Position numbers and translations under genes: made by a program
The notes under the pieces: model-generated
The model's database searches: none
The model's input: only the letters and a program-made list of their open reading frames with translations
Told to the model about the DNA's origin: nothing
Source of the DNA: Firmicutes bacterium UBA3936
GTDB taxonomy: Bacteria; Bacillota; Dethiobacteria; Dethiobacterales; Dethiobacteraceae
DNA: 61,718 nt
Reading direction: 5' to 3'
Assembly (NCBI GenBank): GCA_002385745.1
Contig: DGEC01000108.1
Location: forward strand, 1 to 61,718
Shown here: positions 43,839 to 52,887 of the stretch, one piece after another
Layout of the letters: every line of letters begins with the position of its first letter
Numbering within the stretch: the stretch's first letter is position 1

Positions 43839-43954
43839 TTGTCCGGACAATTAATAACTCTAGCGGTAAGATGTTATCTGTGCTAAAATATAACCTAAGA
43901 AAAAAACTAGATAAATCAGCCACATTCATTTGGGAAGAGGGGAATGAATGATAT

Positions 43955-45448
43955 TTGTCAGTCCTAAAAGCTAAACTAAAGGAAGTATTGGGTGCAGTCC
44001 TGCCCATTACAATTCTTGTTATTATTTTTCATTTTACCGTCACACCGCTTGAACCGCTTTCATTCAAGAGATTTCTTTTAGGGGCATTTTCCATTATTAT
44101 CGGTTTGTCCGTATTTTTATTGGGTGTGGACTTGTCTATTACCCCCATCGGGCAGTCTATGGGGAAAACAATTGCCAAATCAAATAAGATCTGGATAGTG
44201 GTTGTTGCCGGACTGCTGCTAGGTTTTTTTATCTGCATTGCCGAGCCGGATTTGCACATCCTGGCCGGGCAGGTTGACTATATCTCTGCCGGGAAAATAG
44301 GCAAAAACCTGCTGTTGGTAGTGGTCTCAGCCGGAGTCGGCCTGCTGATAGCCTTCGGTTTTCTAAGAGTTCTCTATAACTATCCTCTACATAAATCGCT
44401 TGCCATTACTTACGGTATTATCCTGCTTTTGGCGCTGTTTTCTACGCCTGAATTTTTGGCTGTTGCCTTTGACGCTTCCGGGGCGACAACGGGGGCCCTG
44501 ACCGTTCCCTTTATTTTGGCCCTGGCAGCGGGCATATCCGTCCTCAAGAAAGACATCAAGTCTTCCGAAGAAGACAGTTTCGGACTTGTCGGGCTGGCTT
44601 CGGCAGGTGCCATTATGGCGGTGCTGGCAACAGGCGTCCTGACAAATACGGGCCGGCTGTCTGGCAGCCTGCCGGCGGCAGAGGCGGTGGCGGGAACGGT
44701 GCTTTCCCCCTTCCTGCAGCAGCTGCCTGTAATTGCCGGTGAAGTATCTTTGGCCTTGCTGCCAATTTTAGTCGTATTCTTTCTCTTTCAAAAAATTTCA
44801 TTTAAGCTGTCCGGCAGAGCTTTGCGCAGAATTATATTCGGCCTTGTCTTTGCTTTTCTGGGTCTGCTTTTGTTCCTGACAGGGGTAAATGCCGGCTTCC
44901 TGGATGTGGGGCGGGTTTTTGGCCGGGAAATAGTAGCCATTGGCAATAAAGGATATGTGGTCTTAATGGGATTTGCCCTGGGCCTTTTAACAGTCCTTGC
45001 GGAACCGGCAGTTTACGTGCTGATGCACCAGATTGAGGAAGTGACAAGCGGTTATATTAAAAAAAGCATGGTATTGATTTTTCTTTCAATCGGGGTTGCC
45101 TGCGCAGTTGCCCTGTCCATGCTGCGCATCATGATCCCGGGCATCCAGCTTTGGCATTATTTGCTGCCCGGGTATATAATTGCCATGATCATGACTTGCA
45201 TAACACCCAATTTATTTGTAGGGATAGCCTTTGACGCGGGCGGAGTGGCGTCGGGCCCTATGACGGCAACATTTATCCTGGCCTTTGCCAATGGAGTGGC
45301 CGCAGCCATGGAAGGCGCCGATGTTCTGACTGACGGCTTCGGCATGATAGCCATGGTGGCCATGGCCCCTTTGATAGCCCTGCAAATTTTAGGTTTTATT
45401 TATAAGATAAAATCTAAAAAAGAAGGAGCAGAAAGCAATGATGAATGA
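43955..45448 (+). CDS. DUF1538 membrane protein (intact copy)
   Basis: Predicted 497-residue integral membrane protein with an internal duplication. The N half has LGVDLSITPIGQSMG, AEPDLHILAGQ (about residue 96) and FDASGATTGALTVPF. The C half repeats the pattern with AEPAVYVLMHQ (about 350) and FDAGGVASGPMTATF. Conserved Glu-Pro and Gly/Ser-rich re-entrant-like segments in each half resemble two-repeat secondary transporters. Starts with TTG at a position matching the paralogue start. Its 3' end overlaps the PII-like gene by 11 bases, so the two products are probably made together. The substrate is unknown. Confidence 0.88.
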   Translation: MSVLKAKLKEVLGAVLPITILVIIFHFTVTPLEPLSFKRFLLGAFSIIIGLSVFLLGVDLSITPIGQSMGKTIAKSNKIWIVVVAGLLLGFFICIAEPDLHILAGQVDYISAGKIGKNLLLVVVSAGVGLLIAFGFLRVLYNYPLHKSLAITYGIILLLALFSTPEFLAVAFDASGATTGALTVPFILALAAGISVLKKDIKSSEEDSFGLVGLASAGAIMAVLATGVLTNTGRLSGSLPAAEAVAGTVLSPFLQQLPVIAGEVSLALLPILVVFFLFQKISFKLSGRALRRIIFGLVFAFLGLLLFLTGVNAGFLDVGRVFGREIVAIGNKGYVVLMGFALGLLTVLAEPAVYVLMHQIEEVTSGYIKKSMVLIFLSIGVACAVALSMLRIMIPGIQLWHYLLPGYIIAMIMTCITPNLFVGIAFDAGGVASGPMTATFILAFANGVAAAMEGADVLTDGFGMIAMVAMAPLIALQILGFIYKIKSKKEGAESNDE

Positions 45449-46121
45449 TAATGCCGGGAAAACAGCTTTTGAGCTTGTAGCAATTATTGTTGATTTCGGC
45501 ATGGGAAGTAAAATTATGCAAAAGGCAAGAAAGCTTGGGATGCCCGGCGGTACTGTCTGTTTGGGCAGGGGCACGGTTAAAAACCGCATTTTGGATTTTA
45601 TCGGCCTCAATGAAATAAGAAAAGAAATTATACTCATGGTTGCGGAGGAAAAGACGGCCGAGCGTGTTTTGACTGAATTAAACAATGTTTTTGCCTTTGA
45701 AAAGCCGAACCATGGTATAGCCTTTACTACAGCTGTCTGTCAAATAATCGGCGCGCGGAGCTCAACACACCGTGACGGCGGCGGATCCGTGCAAGGGAAG
45801 GATGTGGATAATCCAATGTATGACATTATAACTGTGGTTGTTGACAAGGGAAAGGGAGAAAGTGTAATAGATGAAGCAACAAAGGCGGGGTCTACAGGCG
45901 GGACAATTATTAACGCCCGGGGTTCCGGCATCCATGAAACCAGCAAGGTTTTTAATATTGATATTGAGCCGGAAAAAGAAATAGTTATAATAATTACGGA
46001 AAAAGAAAAGACTGAGGATATAGTGAATTCCGTAAGACATGGCTTAAAAATAGATGAGCCGGGGAAAGGTATAATTTTTGTCCAGGAAGTCAAAAAAGCT
46101 TTTGGCCTTTATAATGGCTGA
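45438..46121 (+). CDS. Tandem PII-like protein (second cassette)
   Basis: Predicted 227-residue protein of two PII-like domains. Domain 1 has KLGMPGGTVCLGRGTVKN and domain 2 has KAGSTGGTIINARGSG, each at the PII T-loop base. PEKEIVIII and PGKGIIF follow in domain 2. The modifiable Tyr of GlnB is missing. A polar linker with Gly/Ser (about residues 108-125) joins the halves. AGAAGGAG precedes two possible ATGs. The overlap with the DUF1538 gene suggests a sensor that binds and gates that membrane protein. Confidence 0.82.
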   Translation: MMNDNAGKTAFELVAIIVDFGMGSKIMQKARKLGMPGGTVCLGRGTVKNRILDFIGLNEIRKEIILMVAEEKTAERVLTELNNVFAFEKPNHGIAFTTAVCQIIGARSSTHRDGGGSVQGKDVDNPMYDIITVVVDKGKGESVIDEATKAGSTGGTIINARGSGIHETSKVFNIDIEPEKEIVIIITEKEKTEDIVNSVRHGLKIDEPGKGIIFVQEVKKAFGLYNG

Positions 46122-46206
46122 CAGTTTGCATTGTACTGCTTCAAATTGTATTCAGTAAAATGACAGGACTGGATCTTAATAACAGACCGGGAAGGAATGC
46201 TGCATT

Positions 46207-46674
46207 TTGAAAGCTCGCAATGCTTTGCTTTTGGGCTGTGCCGCTGCCGCTTTTGCCGTAGTGGCAGGCCTGTTGACGAAGAATGTCATGGTATTTCGAA
46301 AAATATGTGATTATGTGTACTTCTTTGCCCTGGTGGCGGCGTTGTTTTTTTACGTGGTCGCATTGAAACCCCGCAGGGAGAAGAGAAGAATAACGCCCTT
46401 ATCCATTGCCAATCCTACGGATGTGTCAGGGAAGATACAAGAATTTAGCAAAGACAGCAAAAATCCGGCCGAAGAGAAAAATGAAGACAAGTATGCCGTG
46501 AATGAGGACAAGTATGCCGTAATTGAAGAAGGGGAAACGGCAGAAGCTGCAGCAAAACGGCGGTTGGAGCGGGGAAAAAACCTCCGGTATGCACTGCTTA
46601 TGCTGCTTATCGCCCTGCCAAGCATACTGGCCGTATTAATTGAGTATTACTGGCCGCTGCTGAAAGGGAATTAA
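46207..46674 (+). CDS. Small membrane protein with an internal heptad duplication
   Basis: Predicted 155-residue protein, TTG start. Two N-terminal helices, a charged cytoplasmic middle, and one C-terminal helix (YALLMLLIALPSILAVLI). The middle contains NEDKYAV twice in a row (46480-46521), reflecting a near-exact 21-base tandem repeat. It lies 85 bases after the PII-like gene and before a terminator, so it may be the third member of this cassette. The first cassette lacks it. No family is recognised. Confidence 0.68.
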   Translation: MKARNALLLGCAAAAFAVVAGLLTKNVMVFRKICDYVYFFALVAALFFYVVALKPRREKRRITPLSIANPTDVSGKIQEFSKDSKNPAEEKNEDKYAVNEDKYAVIEEGETAEAAAKRRLERGKNLRYALLMLLIALPSILAVLIEYYWPLLKGN

Positions 46675-46680
46675 AAATGA

Positions 46681-46717
46681 AGCGGCGCTTCTTTTTATTA
46701 GGAAGCGCCGCTTTTGT
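46681..46717. terminator. Bidirectional terminator, 11-bp perfect stem
   Basis: AGCGGCGCTTC pairs with GAAGCGCCGCT around a 10-base loop, followed by TTTTG. It separates the convergent DUF1538 cassette and peptide importer. Confidence 0.88.
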
Positions 46718-46761
46718 TATCATGATTCAGGTCCGGAACACCTGACTCTTGGGCTGTTCGT

Positions 46762-48315
46762 TCAGTTCTGCTCAATCCACATATCATGCATTTTCCAGCG
46801 GGTAAATCCCTGGTTTGGATAGCTGGTATGAACGGTACCGTCATGAAGGAAGCCGCTGGGGGAGTTAACGAGCGGTATGACCAGAGCCTCGTCTCCTATA
46901 TACTTTACGATCTTTTCCGCCCATTCCTTTTTCTCAGCGTCGGTTCTGGCCAGGAGGGAATCTTTGGACATCCGGATTAATTCATCAGGCCTGATAAAGC
47001 TGATGGAAAGAGAACCGTCATGGCCCCACCAGCGCTGGATTGAAGTCAGATAATTTGTATCCTGTCCGGAAATGCTCAAGGCAAGATGTTTCCAGCCGTC
47101 GTTCCAAAGGGACTGGACATGGCGTCCGACATCGGCCAGATCCAGTGTGACATTGAACCCGACTGCCTTTAGATAGTTGGTGATGGCTTCGGCCATATCA
47201 TTTCTGCCGCCTGCGCTTTGAGCCATCAGGAAGATTTCCTCGCCGTCATAACCGGCCTCTTTAATAAGTTCTTTGGCTTTTTCCGGGTTATACTCCCGCC
47301 ACTTATACTGTCCGCCCCAGTCAGTGGGAGGGGCTACAGAATAAAGGGGTTCAGTGAAGCCGTAGCCAAGGGTTTGGGAGATGGCCTCTTTGTCAATTGC
47401 ATATTCCACGGCTTCCCGCAGTCTTTTGTCGGAGAAAAGCTCACCTTCCGCATTGTTAAACAACAAAACTGTTTGCAGCCCTGCCCAGCCTTCGTTGCGT
47501 ACAAAGCCCTTGTCAACCAGTTCACGGGAATACTGGGCATCTGCCAGTGCCCAGGCATGCACTTCGCCTGCTTCCAGCATGGCGGAAGCTGTGGTGGGCT
47601 CGGGAACAGAATAAATCTCAATGCGGTCAAGATAAGGGTAGCCTTCCTGCCAGTAGTCATCATTTCTTACCCAGTAAATGTGGTTGTCCCTCTTAAATTC
47701 TTCCAGTCTAAACGGCCCTGTACCGACAACATTGGAGTTGAACCATTCTTCCTCATGTGCTTCCCAGGCCTGCTTGGAGAATATTTGCTTAATGCCCCAT
47801 TCTTCAATAATCTGGTTATGCCAGTTGTTAATGTGAATGACAACGGTATGGTCATCTTTGCATTCTATTTTTTCTATAAAATCGGCGTATCTGAGACGGA
47901 AACGCTCTGCCGTAATCTCAAAATTCCACTTTACCACATCAGCTGTCAAGTCGGAGCCGTCATGGAATTTGACGCCTTTTCGCAAATAAAAGGTGATGGT
48001 TTTCCCATCCGGGTCCTCTTCCCAGTCTTCTGCCAGCACACCCTCAAGTTTCCGGTCGTCTGAAACGGCAAGCAGTGGTTCTACGGCCGGGAAAACTGAA
48101 GAATAGTCGCCTTCGGTGGGATGGCCGAGACTCAGCGCGGAAACGTTGCCAATCATTTTCAGTGTACCGCCTCTTTGCGGCTCACCCTGGTTTTGCCCGT
48201 CCGGCCCTTTCCCCTCATTGTTATTGTTGTTATTTTTTCCGCCGCAGCCTACTGCCATTAGCATGAGCAATACCAAGATTACACAGCCGATTTTTAATGC
48301 CAGTTTTTTCAGCAA
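46762..48315 (-). CDS. Peptide/nickel-type ABC substrate-binding lipoprotein
   Basis: Predicted 517-residue family 5 solute-binding protein. A lipoprotein signal ends at AVGCGG, then a run of Asn and Gly/Gln forms a flexible tether. Family features include LAEDWEEDPDGKTITFYLRKG and KFHDGSDLTADVVKWNFE near residue 115, and RLREAVEYAIDKEAI. A TTG start after GGAAGAAGGAA is used. It follows two permease genes in the same operon. The ligand is most likely an oligopeptide, but other compounds are possible. Confidence 0.92.
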   Translation of the reverse strand: MLKKLALKIGCVILVLLMLMAVGCGGKNNNNNNEGKGPDGQNQGEPQRGGTLKMIGNVSALSLGHPTEGDYSSVFPAVEPLLAVSDDRKLEGVLAEDWEEDPDGKTITFYLRKGVKFHDGSDLTADVVKWNFEITAERFRLRYADFIEKIECKDDHTVVIHINNWHNQIIEEWGIKQIFSKQAWEAHEEEWFNSNVVGTGPFRLEEFKRDNHIYWVRNDDYWQEGYPYLDRIEIYSVPEPTTASAMLEAGEVHAWALADAQYSRELVDKGFVRNEGWAGLQTVLLFNNAEGELFSDKRLREAVEYAIDKEAISQTLGYGFTEPLYSVAPPTDWGGQYKWREYNPEKAKELIKEAGYDGEEIFLMAQSAGGRNDMAEAITNYLKAVGFNVTLDLADVGRHVQSLWNDGWKHLALSISGQDTNYLTSIQRWWGHDGSLSISFIRPDELIRMSKDSLLARTDAEKKEWAEKIVKYIGDEALVIPLVNSPSGFLHDGTVHTSYPNQGFTRWKMHDMWIEQN

Positions 48316-48487
48316 TTCCTTCTTCCTCTCTTTCTGTTTCGGGTAAGATTAGTTACAACGCTGTATTTCTTTTCAGCATTCCTGGAACCCGGTCTGACCC
48401 TTCTTGTTTCTTAACAGCACCTTGCTTTGCAGGTCACCCCCTTTAATAAACTTGTCTTGATTGTCTTGCTTTGGACTGTAATTAGAC

Positions 48488-49384
48488 CTAAAGAACGCCT
48501 CTCAGCTTGGGATCCAGGGCGTCCCGCAGGCTGTCGCCAAGGATGTTGAAGGAAAGTACAATCAACAAAATGGCAAGCCCCGGCGCCAAAGACAGTATGG
48601 GATTGGTTTTCAGGTATTTAAAGCCGTCGGCAACCATGCTGCCCCAGGCGATATCGGGCGGAGTAATTCCGACACCAAGAAAACTCAACCCTGATTCTCC
48701 CAGAATAACACCGCCAAGACCGGAAGTAATCATTACTATCATGGGCTGCACGGCATTGGGGAGGATGTGCAGGAAAAGTGTGCGGGCGCTGCTTGAACCT
48801 ATTGACCGCTGCGCCAGGATATAATCATTCTCTTTAACGGAAAGAGTCATGCTGCACATTATCCTGACATATCCCGGTACGGAAGCAACAGTCAGGGCAA
48901 TAATGATATTTTGCATGCCGGGTCCGAGTACGCCTGCCAGCAGCAAAGCCAGTACAATCATGGGGAAACCCATTAAGGCATCCATGAAGCGCATGATAAC
49001 AGTATTGATTATGCCGCCGAAATAACCGGCCAGGAGACCGAGCACCGTCCCAATGAAGGCTGAAATCAGAGTTGTGGAAAAGCCTACTATCAGTGCCGTT
49101 CTGGAACCCCAGACAATCCTGCTGAAGGTATCCATGCCAAGCCTGTCGGTCCCCAGCAAATGCTGCCGGCTGGGCGGCTGCATGGAGTTGGATAAATCCT
49201 GTGCATTCGGATCGTAAGGTGCTATCCACGGAGCGAAAATAGCGACAATAAAGGTTAAACATATTATAAACAGGGCCAGAACGGCTATTTTCTTTTGGAA
49301 AAAAACCCGGCAAAAAAGTTCCCATTCGTTTCTCTGATAAGGCGCTTGACTGCTTTCGCCATTCGTAACTGCTGCTTCAGGCAT
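48488..49384 (-). CDS. Peptide-type ABC transporter permease (DppC-like)
   Basis: Predicted 298-residue permease with six helices: an N-terminal FFQKKIAVLALFIICLTFIV, LLGTDRLGMDTFSRIVWG, and SIGSSSARTLFLHILPNA as the ATPase-contact loop. The ATG at 49384 follows TAGGAGTGGG and is preferred over a start six codons upstream. It lies 10 bases after the DppB-like gene. Confidence 0.93.
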   Translation of the reverse strand: MPEAAVTNGESSQAPYQRNEWELFCRVFFQKKIAVLALFIICLTFIVAIFAPWIAPYDPNAQDLSNSMQPPSRQHLLGTDRLGMDTFSRIVWGSRTALIVGFSTTLISAFIGTVLGLLAGYFGGIINTVIMRFMDALMGFPMIVLALLLAGVLGPGMQNIIIALTVASVPGYVRIMCSMTLSVKENDYILAQRSIGSSSARTLFLHILPNAVQPMIVMITSGLGGVILGESGLSFLGVGITPPDIAWGSMVADGFKYLKTNPILSLAPGLAILLIVLSFNILGDSLRDALDPKLRGVL

Positions 49385-49394
49385 ATTCCCACTC

Positions 49395-50354
49395 CTATTC
49401 ATAGCGAATTCTCGGGTCAAACCAACCATATGATATATCTACAAGCAAATTGGAGAGAACAATTATACAAGCTGTAATCAGAGTGCTTGCCTGGATCATC
49501 ACATAATCCTGGCCAAAAAGACTGTTTACCAGCAGTCTGCCCATGCCGGGTATGGCAAAGACGTTTTCAATCAGCACAGAACCGCCGAAAATGGCACCGA
49601 TACTCATCCCCATTATGGTTACAATAGGGATGAGGCTGTTCTTAAGCATATGCCTGAAAACCACCACTTTTTCTGTCAGGCCCTTTGACCAGGCCGTTCG
49701 TACAAAATCCTGGCTTGCCACCTCTAAAACACTTGAGCGCATCTGACGCGCCATCCCCGCAATGCCGGGAAGCGACATGCAAAAGACGGGCATTATCAAC
49801 TTTTTCGTACTTAGCCAAAAATCATCAAGGGGTGAGGTATAGCCTGCAATGGGCAGCCATTCAAGCTTCAGGCCGAAGATGAGAATTAAGATATACCCAA
49901 ATAAAAACACCGGAACGGCAGTGCCGATATAAGCTGCAACTACAACAATATTGTCAATCCAGCTGCCCCGGCGCAGTGCTGCAATCAGACCTGCGATGAC
50001 ACCCAGAGGCAGGCTTATTGCCATGGAAATAAGCCCCAAGTGCAGTGTGATTGGCAGACGTTCCAGCATCAGGGTTGCCACATTTTCGTTATAGTGTATG
50101 GATCTGCCCAAATCACCCTGCAAAATATCTGCTATCCAGGATACATACTGCAGCAAAATTGGCTTGTCCAGGCCATACTGGGCCCGCAGCCCGTCCAGTT
50201 GTTCCTGGGACATGCTTCTGAGATTGTCCGAATCGGCCAAATAGATGAGCAGCGGGTCTCCGGGGAGCAGTCGTATTGTAAAGAATACAATTAATGATAC
50301 AAGTATCAAGACAACTATTCCCCATAACAAACGGCGTGCAATATAAGTAAGCAT
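49395..50354 (-). CDS. Peptide-type ABC transporter permease (DppB-like)
   Basis: Predicted 319-residue permease: IARRLLWGIVVLILVSLIVF at the N-terminus, LPGDPLLIYLAD, and the loop SKGLTEKVVVFRHMLKNSLIP. The ATG at 50354 follows AGGGGGC. It opens the DppB, DppC, binding-protein operon. No ATPase gene of the DppD/DppF type lies in the window, so the system must borrow ATPases encoded elsewhere. Confidence 0.93.
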   Translation of the reverse strand: MLTYIARRLLWGIVVLILVSLIVFFTIRLLPGDPLLIYLADSDNLRSMSQEQLDGLRAQYGLDKPILLQYVSWIADILQGDLGRSIHYNENVATLMLERLPITLHLGLISMAISLPLGVIAGLIAALRRGSWIDNIVVVAAYIGTAVPVFLFGYILILIFGLKLEWLPIAGYTSPLDDFWLSTKKLIMPVFCMSLPGIAGMARQMRSSVLEVASQDFVRTAWSKGLTEKVVVFRHMLKNSLIPIVTIMGMSIGAIFGGSVLIENVFAIPGMGRLLVNSLFGQDYVMIQASTLITACIIVLSNLLVDISYGWFDPRIRYE

Positions 50355-50929
50355 TGTTTGCCCCCTAACAACATTTTTTGCTGTATCTGTGACTCTTAGT
50401 AGGTATAGCAGTTTTGCTGTTTGCAACCCTGATATCCGGTTGTTTTTCTGCCAGCGACAACCTTCTTAGCCAGATATAACAAAAAGTCCTCATTAAATAA
50501 AATAACCCCGAAGCGGGGATAACAGTATTTTAAGATTATTAACCGGAGACAAGCGGGCAGCGCCCGGACGGATGGCAGCAGAAATAAACGCGAGCAAAAA
50601 ACAGTACAGCATTTGTTGATTCTGCTATATTTGAAGATGTAATTTCTCGAAAAACAATAAAAAAATCCTTCATTTTTTCCCTGGTAATAAATTGTAAGGT
50701 TTTTTTGTGCCGGAAGAGGAGGACAAAAGCTTGGCCCGACCGCAGGAATAAGGCAGGTAACCGCTCTATACTGAAAAACCGGTGGCTGTAAATGGCTAAA
50801 GAAAGAAGGCTGTTGCGGATGAACTGCTCGTTTGTATTGCAACAGCCTTCTTTGCGCAAAAGTGAACCGCACCGTTCTTAAATTGTTAAAACAAGGGAAT
50901 TATACCGTCCTGATATTCCTGAATCTGTT
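50355..50929. other. Intergenic region with two hairpins
   Basis: About 575 bases. It contains a small hairpin CCCCG/CGGGG (50506-50518) with an AT-rich flank and a long perfect inverted repeat at 50802-50853. Open frames here have no coding character, so I see no gene. Confidence 0.6.
50802..50853 (-). terminator. 15-bp perfect inverted repeat, terminator of the ABC-2 operon
   Basis: AAAGAAGGCTGTTGC pairs exactly with GCAACAGCCTTCTTT across 22 bases, with a pyrimidine-rich tail on the minus strand. It lies about 75 bases after the ABC-2 permease gene. Confidence 0.75.
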
Positions 50930-51736
50930 TTACAGGTCTGTTTTCATTTCCACCAGGTAGCCGGTGCCCAAAAACAGGGCGGCTGCCGTTAAAAGGCTGA
51001 AAACAAAGCCGGCAATATTGATTTTTACAGTGGATGCTTTAATCATAAATATAAAATTATTTGTAGCATAGCCGGTTGTCATAGCTCCGTCGTTCAAATT
51101 GCCCAGATCAAGAGAGTAAGGAAGCAGATCGGCTATTCTATACCTGCCGTAACCTAAAATGACAGCCAGTATGAGGAAAACAGCAAACCAAAGCCCGCCG
51201 ATTTTTCTGTTGCGAAAGGTAACCCGGCTTAGGGCCATGGAAAAATATATCAGGGCCAGCAATCCAACTCCGCTGAGAACGGCATCTAGGAGAAAAACAA
51301 AAATATGCTTGAAAGATAACATTTCGGCAATTTGGCGAAGCAGTTCGCCAAAGCTTATCTCCAGGGGCAGATAAGCAAAAATCAGCACCAGATTAATAGC
51401 TGTGACGGCCACCCCCAGCACGAAAAACCACAAAAGAGCCACAAGAAGTTTGGAGGCTGTGATTTGGTAACCCGTCAGGGGCAGTGTAAAGGTAAGGTAG
51501 CCGGTGTCCTCGTACAGCTCTTTGCGAAAAGAGCCGACAATATATAAGAATGTGACCAGTGCTGTGCCGAAAAGCAAAAGTATGCACAGGGTGACAAAAA
51601 GGTTTCCTCCCAAGGAGCCGGTGCTGCCCCTGTTTACATAGTGATAGATAGCAGTAAAAAGTATCAGCGACAGGATTAGAACCCCGGTAATATACCTGTA
51701 TGTTCCCCGGATTTCATACTTCATAAAGCGTAACAT
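50930..51736 (-). CDS. ABC-2-like transporter permease
   Basis: Predicted 268-residue membrane protein with about six helices (YITGVLILSLILFTAIYHYV first, FVFSLLTAAALFLGTGYLVE last). The family is not sharply identifiable, but its position after a YtrB-like ATPase and GntR gene, with 15 bases spacing, makes it the membrane partner of that ATPase. Confidence 0.8.
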   Translation of the reverse strand: MLRFMKYEIRGTYRYITGVLILSLILFTAIYHYVNRGSTGSLGGNLFVTLCILLLFGTALVTFLYIVGSFRKELYEDTGYLTFTLPLTGYQITASKLLVALLWFFVLGVAVTAINLVLIFAYLPLEISFGELLRQIAEMLSFKHIFVFLLDAVLSGVGLLALIYFSMALSRVTFRNRKIGGLWFAVFLILAVILGYGRYRIADLLPYSLDLGNLNDGAMTTGYATNNFIFMIKASTVKINIAGFVFSLLTAAALFLGTGYLVEMKTDL

Positions 51737-51751
51737 TTACATTGCCCTCCT

Positions 51752-52450
51752 TTAACCTGAAAAAACTTCCTTATAAATCTCGTCAATATTTTTGCCCTTT
51801 TCTTCCCGCAGTTCTTCCGCGTTTCCTGATAAAACTATTTTTCCTTCCTTTAAAAACATGACATCATCAAATATGTTTTCCATGTCCCTGACCAAATGAG
51901 TGGTAATCAGCATGGAGCTTTCCCTGTTGTAGTTGTTAATGATGGCATCGAGAATCTGGTCCCTGGCTACCGGGTCGACTCCGGCTATGGGCTCATCCAG
52001 AACATAAAGCTTTGCCTGCCGGGAGAGTACAAGCGCCAAAACCAGTTTTTCCTTCATCCCCTTGGAGAGGGTGTCAACCTTCATATCAATGCCAAGGGCC
52101 ATAAAGTCGAGAAGTTCTGCAAACTTTTTCCGGTCAAAATCGGCATAAAAATCGCTGAACAGGTTGCAGGCATCTTTTATCCTCATCCATTTAAAGAGAT
52201 GATTCCTGTCCGGCAGGTAGGAAACTATTGATTTTGTATAAACACCTACCGGATGCCCGTCTATCCGCACTTCTCCCTTTGTTTGCCGCAAGAGGCCTGT
52301 CAGGATTTTAATCAGTGTTGTTTTTCCGCTGCCGTTGGGGCCCAGTATGCCGACAATTCTACCTGATTCGATATTCAGGCTGATACTGTCCAAAGCAGTT
52401 GTCAGGTAATACTTTTTAGTTAAATCTTTAATTTCCACAATGTTGCTCAT
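51752..52450 (-). CDS. ABC transporter ATPase (YtrB-like)
   Basis: Predicted 232-residue ATPase: Walker A GPNGSGKT near residue 38, signature LSKGMKEKL, Walker B LYVLDEPIAGVDP and TTHLVRDME. The signature departs from LSGGQ, as is common in ABC-2 exporters. Its start overlaps the stop of the GntR gene by 4 bases. A role in envelope stress or antibiotic response is known for the related ytr operon of Bacillus. Confidence 0.93.
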   Translation of the reverse strand: MSNIVEIKDLTKKYYLTTALDSISLNIESGRIVGILGPNGSGKTTLIKILTGLLRQTKGEVRIDGHPVGVYTKSIVSYLPDRNHLFKWMRIKDACNLFSDFYADFDRKKFAELLDFMALGIDMKVDTLSKGMKEKLVLALVLSRQAKLYVLDEPIAGVDPVARDQILDAIINNYNRESSMLITTHLVRDMENIFDDVMFLKEGKIVLSGNAEELREEKGKNIDEIYKEVFSG

Positions 52451-52818
52451 GAATTATCCTCCTCCTTCGCAATCCACTCAGAGACAATTTCCAGAATCTC
52501 AGCGGGTTTGAAACCTATTTTTTTCATCTGTTTAAGAAAGTTTTGTGTTATTTCCCGGGCGCGGTTCTTTTTGAGGCTGTTTAGGACGTCAACTTCCCGG
52601 CTGACAAACGTCCCCATGCCTCTTTGCGTAAACACCAGGTTTTCCCGTTCAAGCTCCTGGTACGCCCTTTGCACGGTATTGGGGTTTACCTTAAGGTCCT
52701 GGGCGAAATCCCTGACTGACGGCAGTTTATCACCTCCGTTGATTTTCCCGGAAACAATTCTGTCTTTGATTATGTTCATGATTTGCAGGTAGATGGGCAG
52801 GTTGCTTTCAAAGTGCAT
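52447..52818 (-). CDS. GntR-family regulator, YtrA type
   Basis: Predicted 123-residue repressor: a winged helix (IYLQIMNIIKDRIVSGKINGG, then GDKLPSVRDFAQDLKVNPNTV and QRGMGTFVSREV) with only a short dimerising tail, typical of the YtrA subfamily. The ATG at 52818 follows GGAGGTG. It heads an operon with an ABC-2 exporter, and the promoter overlaps inverted repeats that are probably its own operator. Confidence 0.92.
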   Translation of the reverse strand: MHFESNLPIYLQIMNIIKDRIVSGKINGGDKLPSVRDFAQDLKVNPNTVQRAYQELERENLVFTQRGMGTFVSREVDVLNSLKKNRAREITQNFLKQMKKIGFKPAEILEIVSEWIAKEEDNS

Positions 52819-52844
52819 TTTTTCACCTCCGGAAATAGCGCACC

Positions 52845-52887
52845 AGTGTCTTAACACTATAGTACACTAATACACAAATGCTGTCAA
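52845..52887 (-). promoter_or_regulatory. Promoter and operator of the GntR/ABC operon
   Basis: On the minus strand TTGACA, 17 bases, TACTAT. The spacer and -10 carry GTGTATTAGTGTACT, and AGTGTTAAGACACT lies just downstream, both built from AGTGT/ACACT arms. The layout fits a repressor blocking RNA polymerase. Confidence 0.82.

Noticed and set aside
50396..50872. 158-codon minus-strand open frame between two ABC operons
   Set aside because: Composition rich in Cys, Phe, Tyr and Arg without protein-like patterning; it spans a perfect inverted repeat that looks like a terminator.
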